From positions 62,001-126,000 of the forward strand of contig JAHHHQ010000028.1 of the NCBI GenBank assembly GCA_019359285.1: 64,000 bases of DNA, in the 5' to 3' direction. Positions 54,940 to 63,477 of this stretch are shown here, piece by piece. The notes under the pieces were generated by a model. That model made no database searches. It was not told the origin of the DNA and saw only the letters and a program-made list of their open reading frames with translations. The DNA is from Nodosilinea sp. WJT8-NPBG4 (lineage in GTDB: Bacteria > Cyanobacteriota > Cyanobacteriia > Phormidesmidales > Phormidesmidaceae). How positions within the stretch are numbered: position 1 is the first letter of the stretch; every line of letters begins with the position of its first letter. The position numbers were made by a program, and so were the translations under genes.

Positions 54940-56448
54940 TTAGGAAAACAGAGTGGGTGAAGCAATACCCGGCCTAGATACGTTGATTTCAGTGGACAGG
55001 CTGTTAGGCCGCTGCCGCCGATTCCACTCTTCATCGGTAAAGTTTTCCTGGTAAGATCGCTCCACGTTCACATTCCAAATGTCGTGGTCTTCGCCCAAAA
55101 TATTCTTTGCTGCCAGCAGTGCCGTCAGCATCGAGTGGTCTTGGTTGTTATAGCGGTGCATGCCATTACGGCCCACCGTTTGCAGATTCTCAAAGGTCAT
55201 CACGTAGTCTTGCAGCACCTGCAAGTGTTGGCGATACTCCCCGTCGTAAACTGGGTAAGCCTTGCGTTGGCGAATCACACAGCCATCTTCCACATTGCCG
55301 GGCTTCACTCCCAGGTTAAGACCGATAATTTCCTGAGTGGCTAAGTCAACTAGCTCTGCTTCCGACATGTCCCAGAGGTCATCGCCTTCGTTACAAAAAT
55401 ACTCCATACCTAGGCAGGTTTTGCTGGGGTCAGGTACCATCGCCGGGCTCCAGTTCTTAAAGTTTTGGATGCGCCCCACTCGAAAGTCAGGGCTGTGGAT
55501 GTAAAGCCAGTTATCGGGGAAGAGCTGGTCGCGGTTAACAATCAGCGAGACAATCAAAAAGTCGCGATACTTTAGCCCTCTCGCTGCGGCCAGCACCTCC
55601 TCCGGAGGCAGGGGGCGCAGACGGTGAACGAGAGCTGCGATCGGCATAGAGTTAATGAAATGGTTGCCGGTCAGCTCAAGGGTTTCATTGCCCTGCTGGG
55701 CAATCACCTTAGTAATGCGATGGCCCTCTCGCTCAACTCGCACCACCTTAGTATTGAGATGAACAGGGGAGCCCTGAGCTTCAACGATTTCCTGGCAGCG
55801 TTCCCACATCATGCCGGGGCCTAAGAGTGGGTAGTCAAATTCTTTAATCAAACTCTTGGCGTTCTGGCTACCAAAGAGGGCGTTGATTACGGCCCGCTTG
55901 AGCGACATGTCTTTAATGCGCTGCGCTGCCCAGTCGGCCCGAATTTGATTGCAGGGGATGCCCCAGACTTTTTCGGTATAGGTTTTAAAGAAAGTTTGAT
56001 ACAACCGGTTGCCAAAGCAGTCAACAACCCATTCCTCAAAAGTTTCGGCTTCTATGTTGAGATGTAGATATTTTTTGAATTTGGCTTTGAGATAGCTGAG
56101 CAAAATCAGCAAACTGCGCAGAGGCCCCAAATTATTTAGGGTTTTGAAAAGAGAAAGGGGGTAGTCATAAAACTTACCGTCGTAATAAATTCGTGATAAT
56201 CGGGGCACCCGAATAAATTGATCACCTAAGATTTCTTGCCAGAGCGCGTTAACTTCATCAACCTTAGTAAAAAAGCGATGACCCCCGATGTCAAACCGAT
56301 AATCTTTATAGGTCTCGGTACGGGAAATTCCGCCTACTCGATCTGCCTGTTCAAGTACTACAGACTTGAGACCATGCTTCTGCAGTTCGTAGGCAGCAGT
56401 TAAGCCCGCTGGCCCTGCCCCAATAATGACAACGGGATAATCATTCAT
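54940..56448 (-). CDS. FAD-dependent amine-oxidase-fold oxidoreductase, UDP-galactopyranose-mutase-like
   Basis: 502 residues. The N-terminal dinucleotide motif VVIIGAGPAGLTAAYELQKHG starts at residue 5 (21 residues, shortened here to GAGPAGLTAAYEL), followed by the FAD-phosphate motif LEQADRVGGISRTETY and DIGGHRFF near 55, as in UDP-galactopyranose mutases and related HemY-like enzymes. MHRYNNQDHSMLTALLAA near 445 is the C-terminal FAD segment. In polysaccharide clusters such proteins change or rearrange a sugar nucleotide. The exact reaction cannot be read. It follows hpsJ and leads into the glycosyltransferases with a 14-base gap. Confidence 0.88.
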   Translation of the reverse strand: MNDYPVVIIGAGPAGLTAAYELQKHGLKSVVLEQADRVGGISRTETYKDYRFDIGGHRFFTKVDEVNALWQEILGDQFIRVPRLSRIYYDGKFYDYPLSLFKTLNNLGPLRSLLILLSYLKAKFKKYLHLNIEAETFEEWVVDCFGNRLYQTFFKTYTEKVWGIPCNQIRADWAAQRIKDMSLKRAVINALFGSQNAKSLIKEFDYPLLGPGMMWERCQEIVEAQGSPVHLNTKVVRVEREGHRITKVIAQQGNETLELTGNHFINSMPIAALVHRLRPLPPEEVLAAARGLKYRDFLIVSLIVNRDQLFPDNWLYIHSPDFRVGRIQNFKNWSPAMVPDPSKTCLGMEYFCNEGDDLWDMSEAELVDLATQEIIGLNLGVKPGNVEDGCVIRQRKAYPVYDGEYRQHLQVLQDYVMTFENLQTVGRNGMHRYNNQDHSMLTALLAAKNILGEDHDIWNVNVERSYQENFTDEEWNRRQRPNSLSTEINVSRPGIASPTLFS

Positions 56449-56602
56449 ATAGTTCGCTGCAAAAGGTTGGTTAATTGCTGATTCGTAATCTCAGAAAGGC
56501 TGGCCATGGGTAAGCAAAGAGAGTCATTCTTTAAGGACGCGAAGCCGACAAATTAGTGCCGGTTGATTTGACACCAATTTTTGTGGCAAAGTGAAAGGCA
56601 AC

Positions 56603-57226
56603 TTATTCCCGCGTCTTTTTAGCGCTTCGGCCCCTGTATTTCCCCGTCGAGCCTAGACGGCCTAAGCTCAATAGACCAATGCCTACTACCGCGAAGTTAC
56701 TGGTGCTGGCAATAGCACTTCTGGTAATGGTGGTTTTTGCATTTTGCCTCAGGGTTTCAGCTTGGGTGTCAATAGCCCGTAGGGCATTGGCGAAATCATC
56801 CTCTGTTGTATTAGCCGTAACTTCCGGATTGGAGCGACCTGCTTCAACCTGCGTTTGCAACTGTGAAACTTGGTTGCCGATGTTGTCAATTGCCTGAGAG
56901 TGAAGTAGAAAACTTTCGCGCACTACAAACATGCAAATCAGCAGAAAAAGTGTGCCTAGTCCTATGGCCAAGAGGCCCAGCGTCTTCCGCAAGCTTTGGT
57001 TTTCCCAAGCGCTGTAGAGCAGTAGGGCTATGCCAATGAGTAGCACAATGCTGCGATCGCCCATTTGCTGCAACAATCCCACCCGCCAAGCTGTTCCCCC
57101 CTCTAGGGGAAAGGTAAGGGCGGTCATATCGACAAGAAAGCCAAAAATGCAAGTCAGGCCGACAATGCGGGCGATCGCCTGACCACTGAGAGAGGGGGAA
57201 GAGAGCGGATTTGAAGCACCAACCAT
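56603..57226 (-). CDS. hpsJ: HpsJ-family hormogonium polysaccharide protein
   Basis: 207 residues from ATG 57226; the longer frame to 57280 is unlikely. Three hydrophobic helices in the first half (about 16-38, 56-75, 80-105) are followed by a coiled-coil stretch (about 110-170, NIGNQVSQLQTQVEA ... DTQAETLRQNAK) and a last membrane helix (IASTSNFAVVGIGLLSLG) with a basic tail. HpsJ proteins are needed for hormogonium polysaccharide and motility in filamentous cyanobacteria. It is the first gene of the minus-strand cluster. A second copy lies at 63478 and a decayed one at 41801. Confidence 0.85.
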   Translation of the reverse strand: MVGASNPLSSPSLSGQAIARIVGLTCIFGFLVDMTALTFPLEGGTAWRVGLLQQMGDRSIVLLIGIALLLYSAWENQSLRKTLGLLAIGLGTLFLLICMFVVRESFLLHSQAIDNIGNQVSQLQTQVEAGRSNPEVTANTTEDDFANALRAIDTQAETLRQNAKTTITRSAIASTSNFAVVGIGLLSLGRLGSTGKYRGRSAKKTRE

Positions 57227-57389
57227 AGATAAAATTCCTGATCTATAAATACTTAGTTCTAGGGTGGAGCGCACGCACACTACTGCTAGGGTACAGGCTT
57301 ACTTCAACCCTATTCAGGAAATGACCGTGGTTTCCGCCCAGTTTTATCTAACTTCACTGGATGTTCATAAGTAGGCCGCCCTGATCTGC

Positions 57390-57417
57390 AAAGCCCCGGC
57401 CGTATGGCCAGGGCTTT
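57390..57417. terminator. Hairpin after the DUF4347 gene
   Basis: AAAGCCC at 57390 pairs with GGGCTTT ending at 57417, and GGCC pairs with GGCC inside around a GTAT loop. It lies just downstream of the minus-strand gene ending at 57446. Only a short T stretch follows on that strand. Confidence 0.6.
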
Positions 57418-57445
57418 AGAGGCTTACTGTATAAAGATCGCCGTT

Positions 57446-60028
57446 CTACGCGAAGTAGTTGGTCACCGTCAAAGTCCCAGCGGTAGAGTCACTCCCGGCC
57501 ATCCCTATGCCCGTGACTTCGGCCACTAGGTCCGTGCCTTTAGAAAAAGCAGCGTTACCGTCGTTGACCGATAGAAACGTGCGGGTTCCCCAGCGGAAGA
57601 ATACCGCTTGGGAACCCGCCATAGCTTGTGCTCCACTAGAAGTTTGACTTTTATCTTGGTAGGCAGCCACCGCGGCCTGCTCTAAAGTTGTGCCGGTCTT
57701 CAAGCCAGCATTAAATAGGCCCCCTGGCCGCTCAGAGGTGAGCAAATTGTTGTTGTAGTCGAGCTGAATGCGATCGCCCTGGGTGGCATCAAAGCCCACA
57801 ATGCGATCGAGCGCCGCTAGGGTTGACTGGCCAAAAGCCTCGGCCTGCGATCGGCCGGTGTAAACAATGCGATCGGCTCCAGGACCGCCAGTTAGTATGT
57901 CGGCTCCACCTAGACCCAAAAGGGTATCGTTGCCGCTGCTCCCAGAAAAGCTATTGATTGCTGAATTGCCCAAAAGCAGATCGTTACCGCTACCGCCATA
58001 AGTCAGCAACCCGCCCCGTTCAAAAGCCCCCACGTCGGGTAAAGAGTCACGAGTAAACTGTCGCTGGTCTTGGGTAGGTATACCAGTGCCTTTCACTCCG
58101 GTGTTGATCGCTGGGCTACCGGACAGCAGCGGATGTACCAAATCATCGCCAATCTTCATTAGCGGACCCAGTAGTGGATCGACAATGCGACTACTAGCAG
58201 CCACACGCGGGCCAGAATTTACTGGCGCTGGAAACTCAATATTGCCGCCGCCATCGCGGGGGGTGTAGCCGACTTGGTTCTGCCTCGCATCAACCGCCCT
58301 ATTAAAAGCGACAATCGAATTACGCAGGGTAATCGAGTCTTTATTGCTGCTGTTCATCCACAGTGCTCCGTTAGCGCGTCCAGCAAAGTTGTTGACAAGG
58401 GTGGAGTTGGTAATGTTAACAGGAGCAGCAGCACTGGTATTTAGAAACATTGCCCCCCCAGCATCATTGTTGACCCGGTTGGTAGAAAAGGTGCTGTTAG
58501 AAATAGTGACAGACTGCCCGGTCTGAACCCAGAGACCTCCGCCTTGCTTCTCTGCAACATTGTTGGCCACACCTACATTACGCAGTGTAACGGTGCCGCC
58601 GTTGACCTCTAGCCCGCCACCGCGAGCCAGATTTTGGCTGCTGAGAGACACCGCGTTTTTCAGCAGAGTACTGTTTTCGACCACTAGCTTATCGGTGCCA
58701 TAGCTGTAGATATACAGCGCGCCACCCCCGCCTTTGGCTTGGTTTCCCTCAAAGCTGCTGCCCTCAATTCGAATAGTTCCCCCTGAGGTGGTGCCTGGGC
58801 CACCTGGACCAGCGCCATCGCTAAATAATGCGCCACCGCCTTCACCAATGGCAGTATTGTTTAGAAAAGTCGAGTTTTTAACCGTAACGGGTGACGAAAT
58901 ATTGTAGACAGCACCTCCATTGAACCCTCGATTGTTAGTAAAGCGAGAGTTCTCAATCACCATAAAGCCTAGCCCGCCTGGCCCGCCCGCACTGTTAGTG
59001 GAGATTGCCCCACCGCTTTTGCCGTTGTTGGTTAAGGTGCCGTCGTTGCTGTCAAAGACGCTGTTCAGAATGGTGACCTGAGCTCCAGAACCCACCTGCA
59101 GCGCCCCACCGCGGCCCGCCCTGTTGTTTTTAAGCAAGGTGTCAACCAGCGTGACGCTGACAAAGTTAGCACCGTTGATGGCCCCCCCCATACCCGGAAC
59201 TTGAGCACCCTGGCCGTTGCCGTCGACTAAGGTCAACCCTTTGAAAGTCGCCTGCACAGGGGTTTGCGAGGTACCCACCTGAAAAATGCGGCTGCTGCTG
59301 TTGCCACTAAGGGTTAGATTAGACACCCCGCTGCCGTCGATAGTAATGTTGCGGTCTAAAAAGATCTCACCGCTGGTGAGCTTGATAGTGGTGTTAGCCA
59401 GGGTTGTGGCAAATTTAATCACGCTGCCAACGGGGGCGGCAGCAATGGCGGCCCTTAGCGAACCGGGGCCACTGTCAGCGGTGCTGGTAACCGTGACAAT
59501 ATTCAGGTTCTCACTATAGTTAGCTTGCGCCTCGGTGCTAAAGACCGAAGTCGCTTCTACTGTGCCTGAGAACACTTCAAACTCCCAGTCACCGCCACCA
59601 CCTGTAATGTCGTCAGAGGCCGCTACATCGGCCTGGGTCCACTGGCTGAAACGATTGACAAAATCCAGGCCACTGCGGCCAAACCCTACATTACAGCCGT
59701 AAAGCAGAAAATCAGCCCCATCGTTGAGCGATCGCTGCCACTGGCTTAGCTGCGAACCATAGCTGTCGAGGGTGTTGGCATTAAGCGCCGTTGCGCCCAA
59801 CGTCAGCCCGCCCGCTTCACCGTGGGAGAGTAGGTGGATACTGTCCAGGCCAGAGCGCGATCGCAGCGCCTCTGTAATTTGGCCAATACCATCCTGAGCC
59901 GAGTCGAGAAACACGACATCTAGGCCAGGGTTGAGGCCTTTGATCAAGGTATTGGCATCGGCGATTGAGTCATCTACAAAGACAATGCCTTTAATCAAAC
60001 TAGGAACACTTTGAGTTTGAGTCGTCAT
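57446..60028 (-). CDS. Large secreted protein: DUF4347, beta-helix and calcium-binding repeats
   Basis: 860 residues without a signal peptide. The N-terminal DUF4347 domain (about 10-175) has VFVDDSIADANTLIKGL, IHLLSHGEAGGLTLG and LLYGCNVGFG. Residues about 180-640 form a right-handed beta-helix of the pectate-lyase/Pmp type, with repeated NSTFxxN and GGGA motifs. The C-terminal region (about 690-860) has RTX-like Ca-binding nonapeptides (GSSGNDTLLGLGGADILTGGPGADRI). The layout suggests type I secretion and attachment at the cell surface. The function, for instance adhesion or a role in the sheath, is unknown. The gene sits between two HpsJ-containing blocks. Confidence 0.88.
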   Translation of the reverse strand: MTTQTQSVPSLIKGIVFVDDSIADANTLIKGLNPGLDVVFLDSAQDGIGQITEALRSRSGLDSIHLLSHGEAGGLTLGATALNANTLDSYGSQLSQWQRSLNDGADFLLYGCNVGFGRSGLDFVNRFSQWTQADVAASDDITGGGGDWEFEVFSGTVEATSVFSTEAQANYSENLNIVTVTSTADSGPGSLRAAIAAAPVGSVIKFATTLANTTIKLTSGEIFLDRNITIDGSGVSNLTLSGNSSSRIFQVGTSQTPVQATFKGLTLVDGNGQGAQVPGMGGAINGANFVSVTLVDTLLKNNRAGRGGALQVGSGAQVTILNSVFDSNDGTLTNNGKSGGAISTNSAGGPGGLGFMVIENSRFTNNRGFNGGAVYNISSPVTVKNSTFLNNTAIGEGGGALFSDGAGPGGPGTTSGGTIRIEGSSFEGNQAKGGGGALYIYSYGTDKLVVENSTLLKNAVSLSSQNLARGGGLEVNGGTVTLRNVGVANNVAEKQGGGLWVQTGQSVTISNSTFSTNRVNNDAGGAMFLNTSAAAPVNITNSTLVNNFAGRANGALWMNSSNKDSITLRNSIVAFNRAVDARQNQVGYTPRDGGGNIEFPAPVNSGPRVAASSRIVDPLLGPLMKIGDDLVHPLLSGSPAINTGVKGTGIPTQDQRQFTRDSLPDVGAFERGGLLTYGGSGNDLLLGNSAINSFSGSSGNDTLLGLGGADILTGGPGADRIVYTGRSQAEAFGQSTLAALDRIVGFDATQGDRIQLDYNNNLLTSERPGGLFNAGLKTGTTLEQAAVAAYQDKSQTSSGAQAMAGSQAVFFRWGTRTFLSVNDGNAAFSKGTDLVAEVTGIGMAGSDSTAGTLTVTNYFA

Positions 60029-60468
60029 TTTTTCTCCAACCTACAGGGGATAAATGCCGTCTCAATGCCTTTTCTAGAGTCTCAGATGGTAGTCTAAGGC
60101 TCTTACATTTACGTGTCTCCGTTGGTAGGAATGTGATGACTCGCGTGGCTACAATTCAAAGCTTTAGATGGGGATCAGTTAGTAGTGACTAGCTGGATCC
60201 GTAGAGACAAATTGATATTAGCAAAAGGCAAAGGCGACAAACAAAATTGGTAGGTAAATGCCCTGAGATAACGCACGATTTAGGGTGTGATTTAACGGTC
60301 TAAATTTGTAATCACTTACTTCCCTCAACTACCTTAGACTAACTTTGTGAATCCTTATTGCCTTCCGTATACTTACCCAGCATTTTCCGCAAATGGCTAC
60401 TTGCAAGTGTGCAAAATGCTACTTGTATTTTGCCAAAGGCTAATGTTAGTCAAACCCAGAGGTCAAAA
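60029..60468. other. Intergenic region upstream of the DUF4347 gene
   Basis: 440 bases without a supported gene. The right half is AT-rich. It should hold the promoter of the minus-strand secreted-protein gene. I see no clear operator, repeat or RNA gene. Confidence 0.45.
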
Positions 60469-60501
60469 AGAGCGCTATCTCGATAACTGAGATAGCGCTC
60501 T
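60464..60501 (-). terminator. Intrinsic terminator of the PTPA-CTERM gene
   Basis: On the minus strand a 13-bp perfect stem (60501-60489 with 60481-60469) and seven-base loop is followed by TTTTTGACC, just after the stop of the gene at 60537. Confidence 0.88.
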
Positions 60502-60536
60502 CAACAATCAATCAGAAGCTAAAGCAAAAGACACTA

Positions 60537-61196
60537 CTATGCGCTCTCGCCTTCCTCCTGCTGACGCTTACGTAGGGCTGCCACACCCATGCCGACTAGA
60601 CCGGGCAGCAGTGCGGGCGTTGGTACACGATATGCCACGTTGTCAACGCTGACATTGGTGCCAGAAATCACAACTCGATTAAAGCGATCCGAAACGGCAT
60701 TTTCGCTGAAGTTAAAGTAGTTTCCTGAGCCGGTAAAGGTCAACAGGTCCGCACTGGTAAACGACTTTACAGAGGCGTTGTCTCGAAAGAGTTGGATAAC
60801 TGGGTTGGTAGAAGGCCCAAAGCTCAGAAATTGAACGCTAAGGTATGCCAGGTAGTCAGAAAACTGAAACGTGACCGCGGGACTGGCGTTGCCTCGAAGT
60901 TCCAGTACACCATTATTAATTCTGGGGCCTTGTGGGACACTACCACCCGCGGAACCGCGTAGAGTCACCGTATTTCCAGCAGGGCCAAGGGTTGTCGAAG
61001 AGTTGTTGAAGATATTAGCATTTACGTTGCCTGAAAAGTCAAGAGAGGCGGTGCTAAATCCAGTGTTTACAACTTGAGGAGCCTGTGTAGTGCGGGTCAT
61101 GGTGAGAGCTTGGGCAGGCTGGGCGACCGAAACGCCCATAGCGGAAACTGCCGCAATGGCACTTAACGAAAAAGCTTTAGAAAATGAAAATGACAT
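60537..61196 (-). CDS. PTPA-CTERM sorting-signal protein
   Basis: 219 residues. The signal peptide (about 8-30, ending in PAQAL) is followed by a Gly/Asn/Ser-rich, beta-like exported domain. The C-terminus is a protein-sorting signal: PTPALLPGLVGMGVAALRKR, that is a PTPA motif, a membrane helix and a basic cluster. Such proteins are recognised at the PTPA motif by the cyanoexosortase encoded at 62420. The start ATG 61196 has GGAG eight bases upstream. The body contains a FNRVVISGTNVSVDNVAY segment as in lectin-like PEP-CTERM domains. The function of the surface domain is unknown. Confidence 0.88.
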   Translation of the reverse strand: MSFSFSKAFSLSAIAAVSAMGVSVAQPAQALTMTRTTQAPQVVNTGFSTASLDFSGNVNANIFNNSSTTLGPAGNTVTLRGSAGGSVPQGPRINNGVLELRGNASPAVTFQFSDYLAYLSVQFLSFGPSTNPVIQLFRDNASVKSFTSADLLTFTGSGNYFNFSENAVSDRFNRVVISGTNVSVDNVAYRVPTPALLPGLVGMGVAALRKRQQEEGESA

Positions 61197-61471
61197 GGAT
61201 CACTCCAGCAGTAAAGGTTTAACAATGATAGGAATGCCCCTATAAACCCAATAGAAGTAAACTTTGGTAGTGCAGGAATACCAACCTCTTAAAGTGTGCA
61301 TTCGCCTGTAACTAAAGCATAAGCGTTCAATTGATTACGCACCATAGAAAAAAGATTAACTCATCAAAAAATTATAATCAGAGAATTTTCGATTAGTTCT
61401 ATTTATAAACAGCAATAATCTCAGTAGGCATTGGGTCATAAAGTATAAGAAAAGTGTTTTTAAAAACACAG

Positions 61472-61505
61472 AAAAGCGCTGTCATTAAATTTTGACAGCG
61501 CTTTT
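61472..61505 (-). terminator. Terminator between the PTPA-CTERM genes
   Basis: A 13-bp stem (AAAAGCGCTGTCA at 61472-61484, complement at 61493-61505) with an eight-base loop lies just after the stop of the minus-strand gene at 61533. TTTTC follows on that strand. A separate 16-bp palindrome (61454-61469) adjoins it. The rest of 61197-61532 is AT-rich without a gene. Confidence 0.8.
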
Positions 61506-61532
61506 GAAAGCTATTATAGATAAAGAAAAAGC

Positions 61533-62215
61533 TTAGGCTTCTTGCTCACTATCTTGTTGTTGGCGCTTACGTAAGGCCGCTACACCCATACCAATGAAAC
61601 CTGGAAATAAAGCTGGAGTAGGGATTGGCTTACCACCACTCCGATAGTAAAGGGAGATGTGAGACACAGCCTGAGTCCTACCGCTATTATTGACGAAAGG
61701 TGAGCTCCAAGACCCAGTCCAATCATCGGCAGTGCCAGAGAGACCATCTGATCCAACGCCTGAGAGTAGATAGGCCACAAAACTATTTGTTCCACTAACA
61801 CCAGGAACTCTGCCCGATCCCTTTAACACCAATGCAATATCAGTCCAATCATCAGGAATAACATTACCATCAAATAGGCCAGAGATATCCCAAGTTCCGG
61901 AAAGAGATGTTCCAGGATTAAAGTTGACACCAATACGATTTTCTAGAAGCGTATTATTGTCATCTTTCCCTGCAAATTTCCAGTCACTTCTACCAAAAAA
62001 CTCCTGATCATTGAACGCATCTAAGCTGTCATTTCCGCCATTGCCTATTCCAACTTGACAGCCATTTTGGTAGACACCTTAGCATCTAACGGTGATGCCA
62101 AGCTTTGAATAGTAGCAGGACAGGCAATACCAAGTGCTTGAGCAGGATTTTCACTGATCAAAAAGCTTGCAGTTGTGCCTACCGCAAAAGCACTAAACAC
62201 TATCAAGTTTCGCAT
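61533..62215 (-). pseudogene. PTPA-CTERM sorting-signal protein, frameshifted
   Basis: From ATG 62215 the frame reads a signal peptide (MRNLIVFSAFAVGTTAS ... ENPAQAL) and runs to a stop near residue 57. A one-base shift at a run of four A (62065-62068 on the plus strand as T) restores NGCQVGIGNGGNDSLDAF and a continuous product to the PTPA-CTERM signal (PTPALFPGFIGMGVAALRKR). The intact protein would have about 227 residues. The stretch after the break is normally written as a 99-residue frame starting at 61832. It is the second PTPA-CTERM substrate beside the exosortase gene. The break may be real or a sequencing indel. Confidence 0.8.
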
Positions 62216-62419
62216 TAACCGTTATAGACGAAATAACGTCAAAATTTGGTAGTACCCTATTTAAGGAAATCAACGCTTAAGTAAACCTTGATGACCTGCT
62301 GCACATATAAATGCGTGATCTCACACCCTCCAAAAGCATAGAATGTTCTACGTATAAATACTAGGCTCTTTTTTATTTTTTACAAAAACTCTAAATCTGT
62401 GTTTTCCTAAAGGATTTTT

Positions 62420-63364
62420 CTAAGAAATGTCGTGTACCTTATGCCTAGAATTATTGTTTGCTCGCTCAACCATCGCCATCATGGCGTAGTAATACGCTGT
62501 AAGTAATAAGCTCACAAAGATCTGGCCGCCCCAAAAGCCGTGCCAAAAATTAAACCACCATTCGCCCCAGTAAACGTGAGCGATAGTGACCAGCATTAGC
62601 CGGGGAATGTTAAAAAGAAGCGAAATAATTACTGCAACAGAAATTAATAACGCCATCTGCCGAGGTTTTTGTTTATAAAGAATGCCCATAATAAAACCGG
62701 TGGCGGCGATCGATAGAGCCATGTCTAAACCATTGCAGCCCCAGCCCACCTCAACCGCTCCTTTGGGAAAGGTAATATAAACCCCCTCCTGTACTGCTGG
62801 AAAGCCGATCGCCCGCATAGCCGCACTACTGATCTCGGCCATCTTGATTTCTAGAAATTGGTAAGGAGCAAAAAAGTCCCACAAAAAGCGAGAGACAAAG
62901 CCAATGCGCGGGTAGGTAGTCAGGCCAATTAAAAACGTTGGCACTATAAAGCGGGTAAAAAAGATAGCGCCCCAGGTGCTACAGGCAATGCCTGCCAAAA
63001 TTATCAGCCACAAAAAGGCTTGGGGCCAGAGGGCAAAGCGGCAAAACGGAAACAGGACCGCCGCACAGACAATCAGCAGATGCCCCAATAGGCGATCTTC
63101 TTCTGAAGCCGAGAGCTTTTGCAGCACCACACGGCGATTCCACAACTCGGCGACGGCTATCCCCAGCATACATAGCACCAAAAACCAGCCCACTTTGCCC
63201 CGCAGTGCCCTAGGCATCAAGTAGCCTAGCCAAGCTGGCAGGTAGACTAGCCCAACCGTTAGCCCCAGCAGCACAAAGCGCCCGTGGGTGTCTTTAGCTA
63301 GGCTGACTATCCAGCCCTGAATAGTTTGCAGGTGAAACTTGAGATTTAGGGTTGGGACTGCCAT
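62420..63364 (-). CDS. Cyanoexosortase (exosortase-family protein-sorting enzyme)
   Basis: 314 residues with about eight membrane helices. The exosortase catalytic triad is visible: Cys in VGWGCNGLD near 209, Arg in FNIPRLMLV near 253, and His in FWHGFWGG near 273. Exosortases cleave PEP/PTPA-CTERM signals in the membrane, in parallel with Gram-positive sortases, and most are tied to extracellular polysaccharide. Two PTPA-CTERM proteins are encoded directly downstream and HpsJ upstream. The subtype (A, B or C in cyanobacteria) is not decided here. It is followed on the minus strand by the frameshifted PTPA-CTERM gene. Confidence 0.92.
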   Translation of the reverse strand: MAVPTLNLKFHLQTIQGWIVSLAKDTHGRFVLLGLTVGLVYLPAWLGYLMPRALRGKVGWFLVLCMLGIAVAELWNRRVVLQKLSASEEDRLLGHLLIVCAAVLFPFCRFALWPQAFLWLIILAGIACSTWGAIFFTRFIVPTFLIGLTTYPRIGFVSRFLWDFFAPYQFLEIKMAEISSAAMRAIGFPAVQEGVYITFPKGAVEVGWGCNGLDMALSIAATGFIMGILYKQKPRQMALLISVAVIISLLFNIPRLMLVTIAHVYWGEWWFNFWHGFWGGQIFVSLLLTAYYYAMMAMVERANNNSRHKVHDIS

Positions 63365-63477
63365 GGTTTTTAATGGATTGGCATATCAGTTCAATTCGCA
63401 AGGCGTAAAGCCCACGGCGTTCTAAAAACGGGAACCGGCTCGGAACGAGTATTTGTCGCAAAATTACCAGGGCGACT

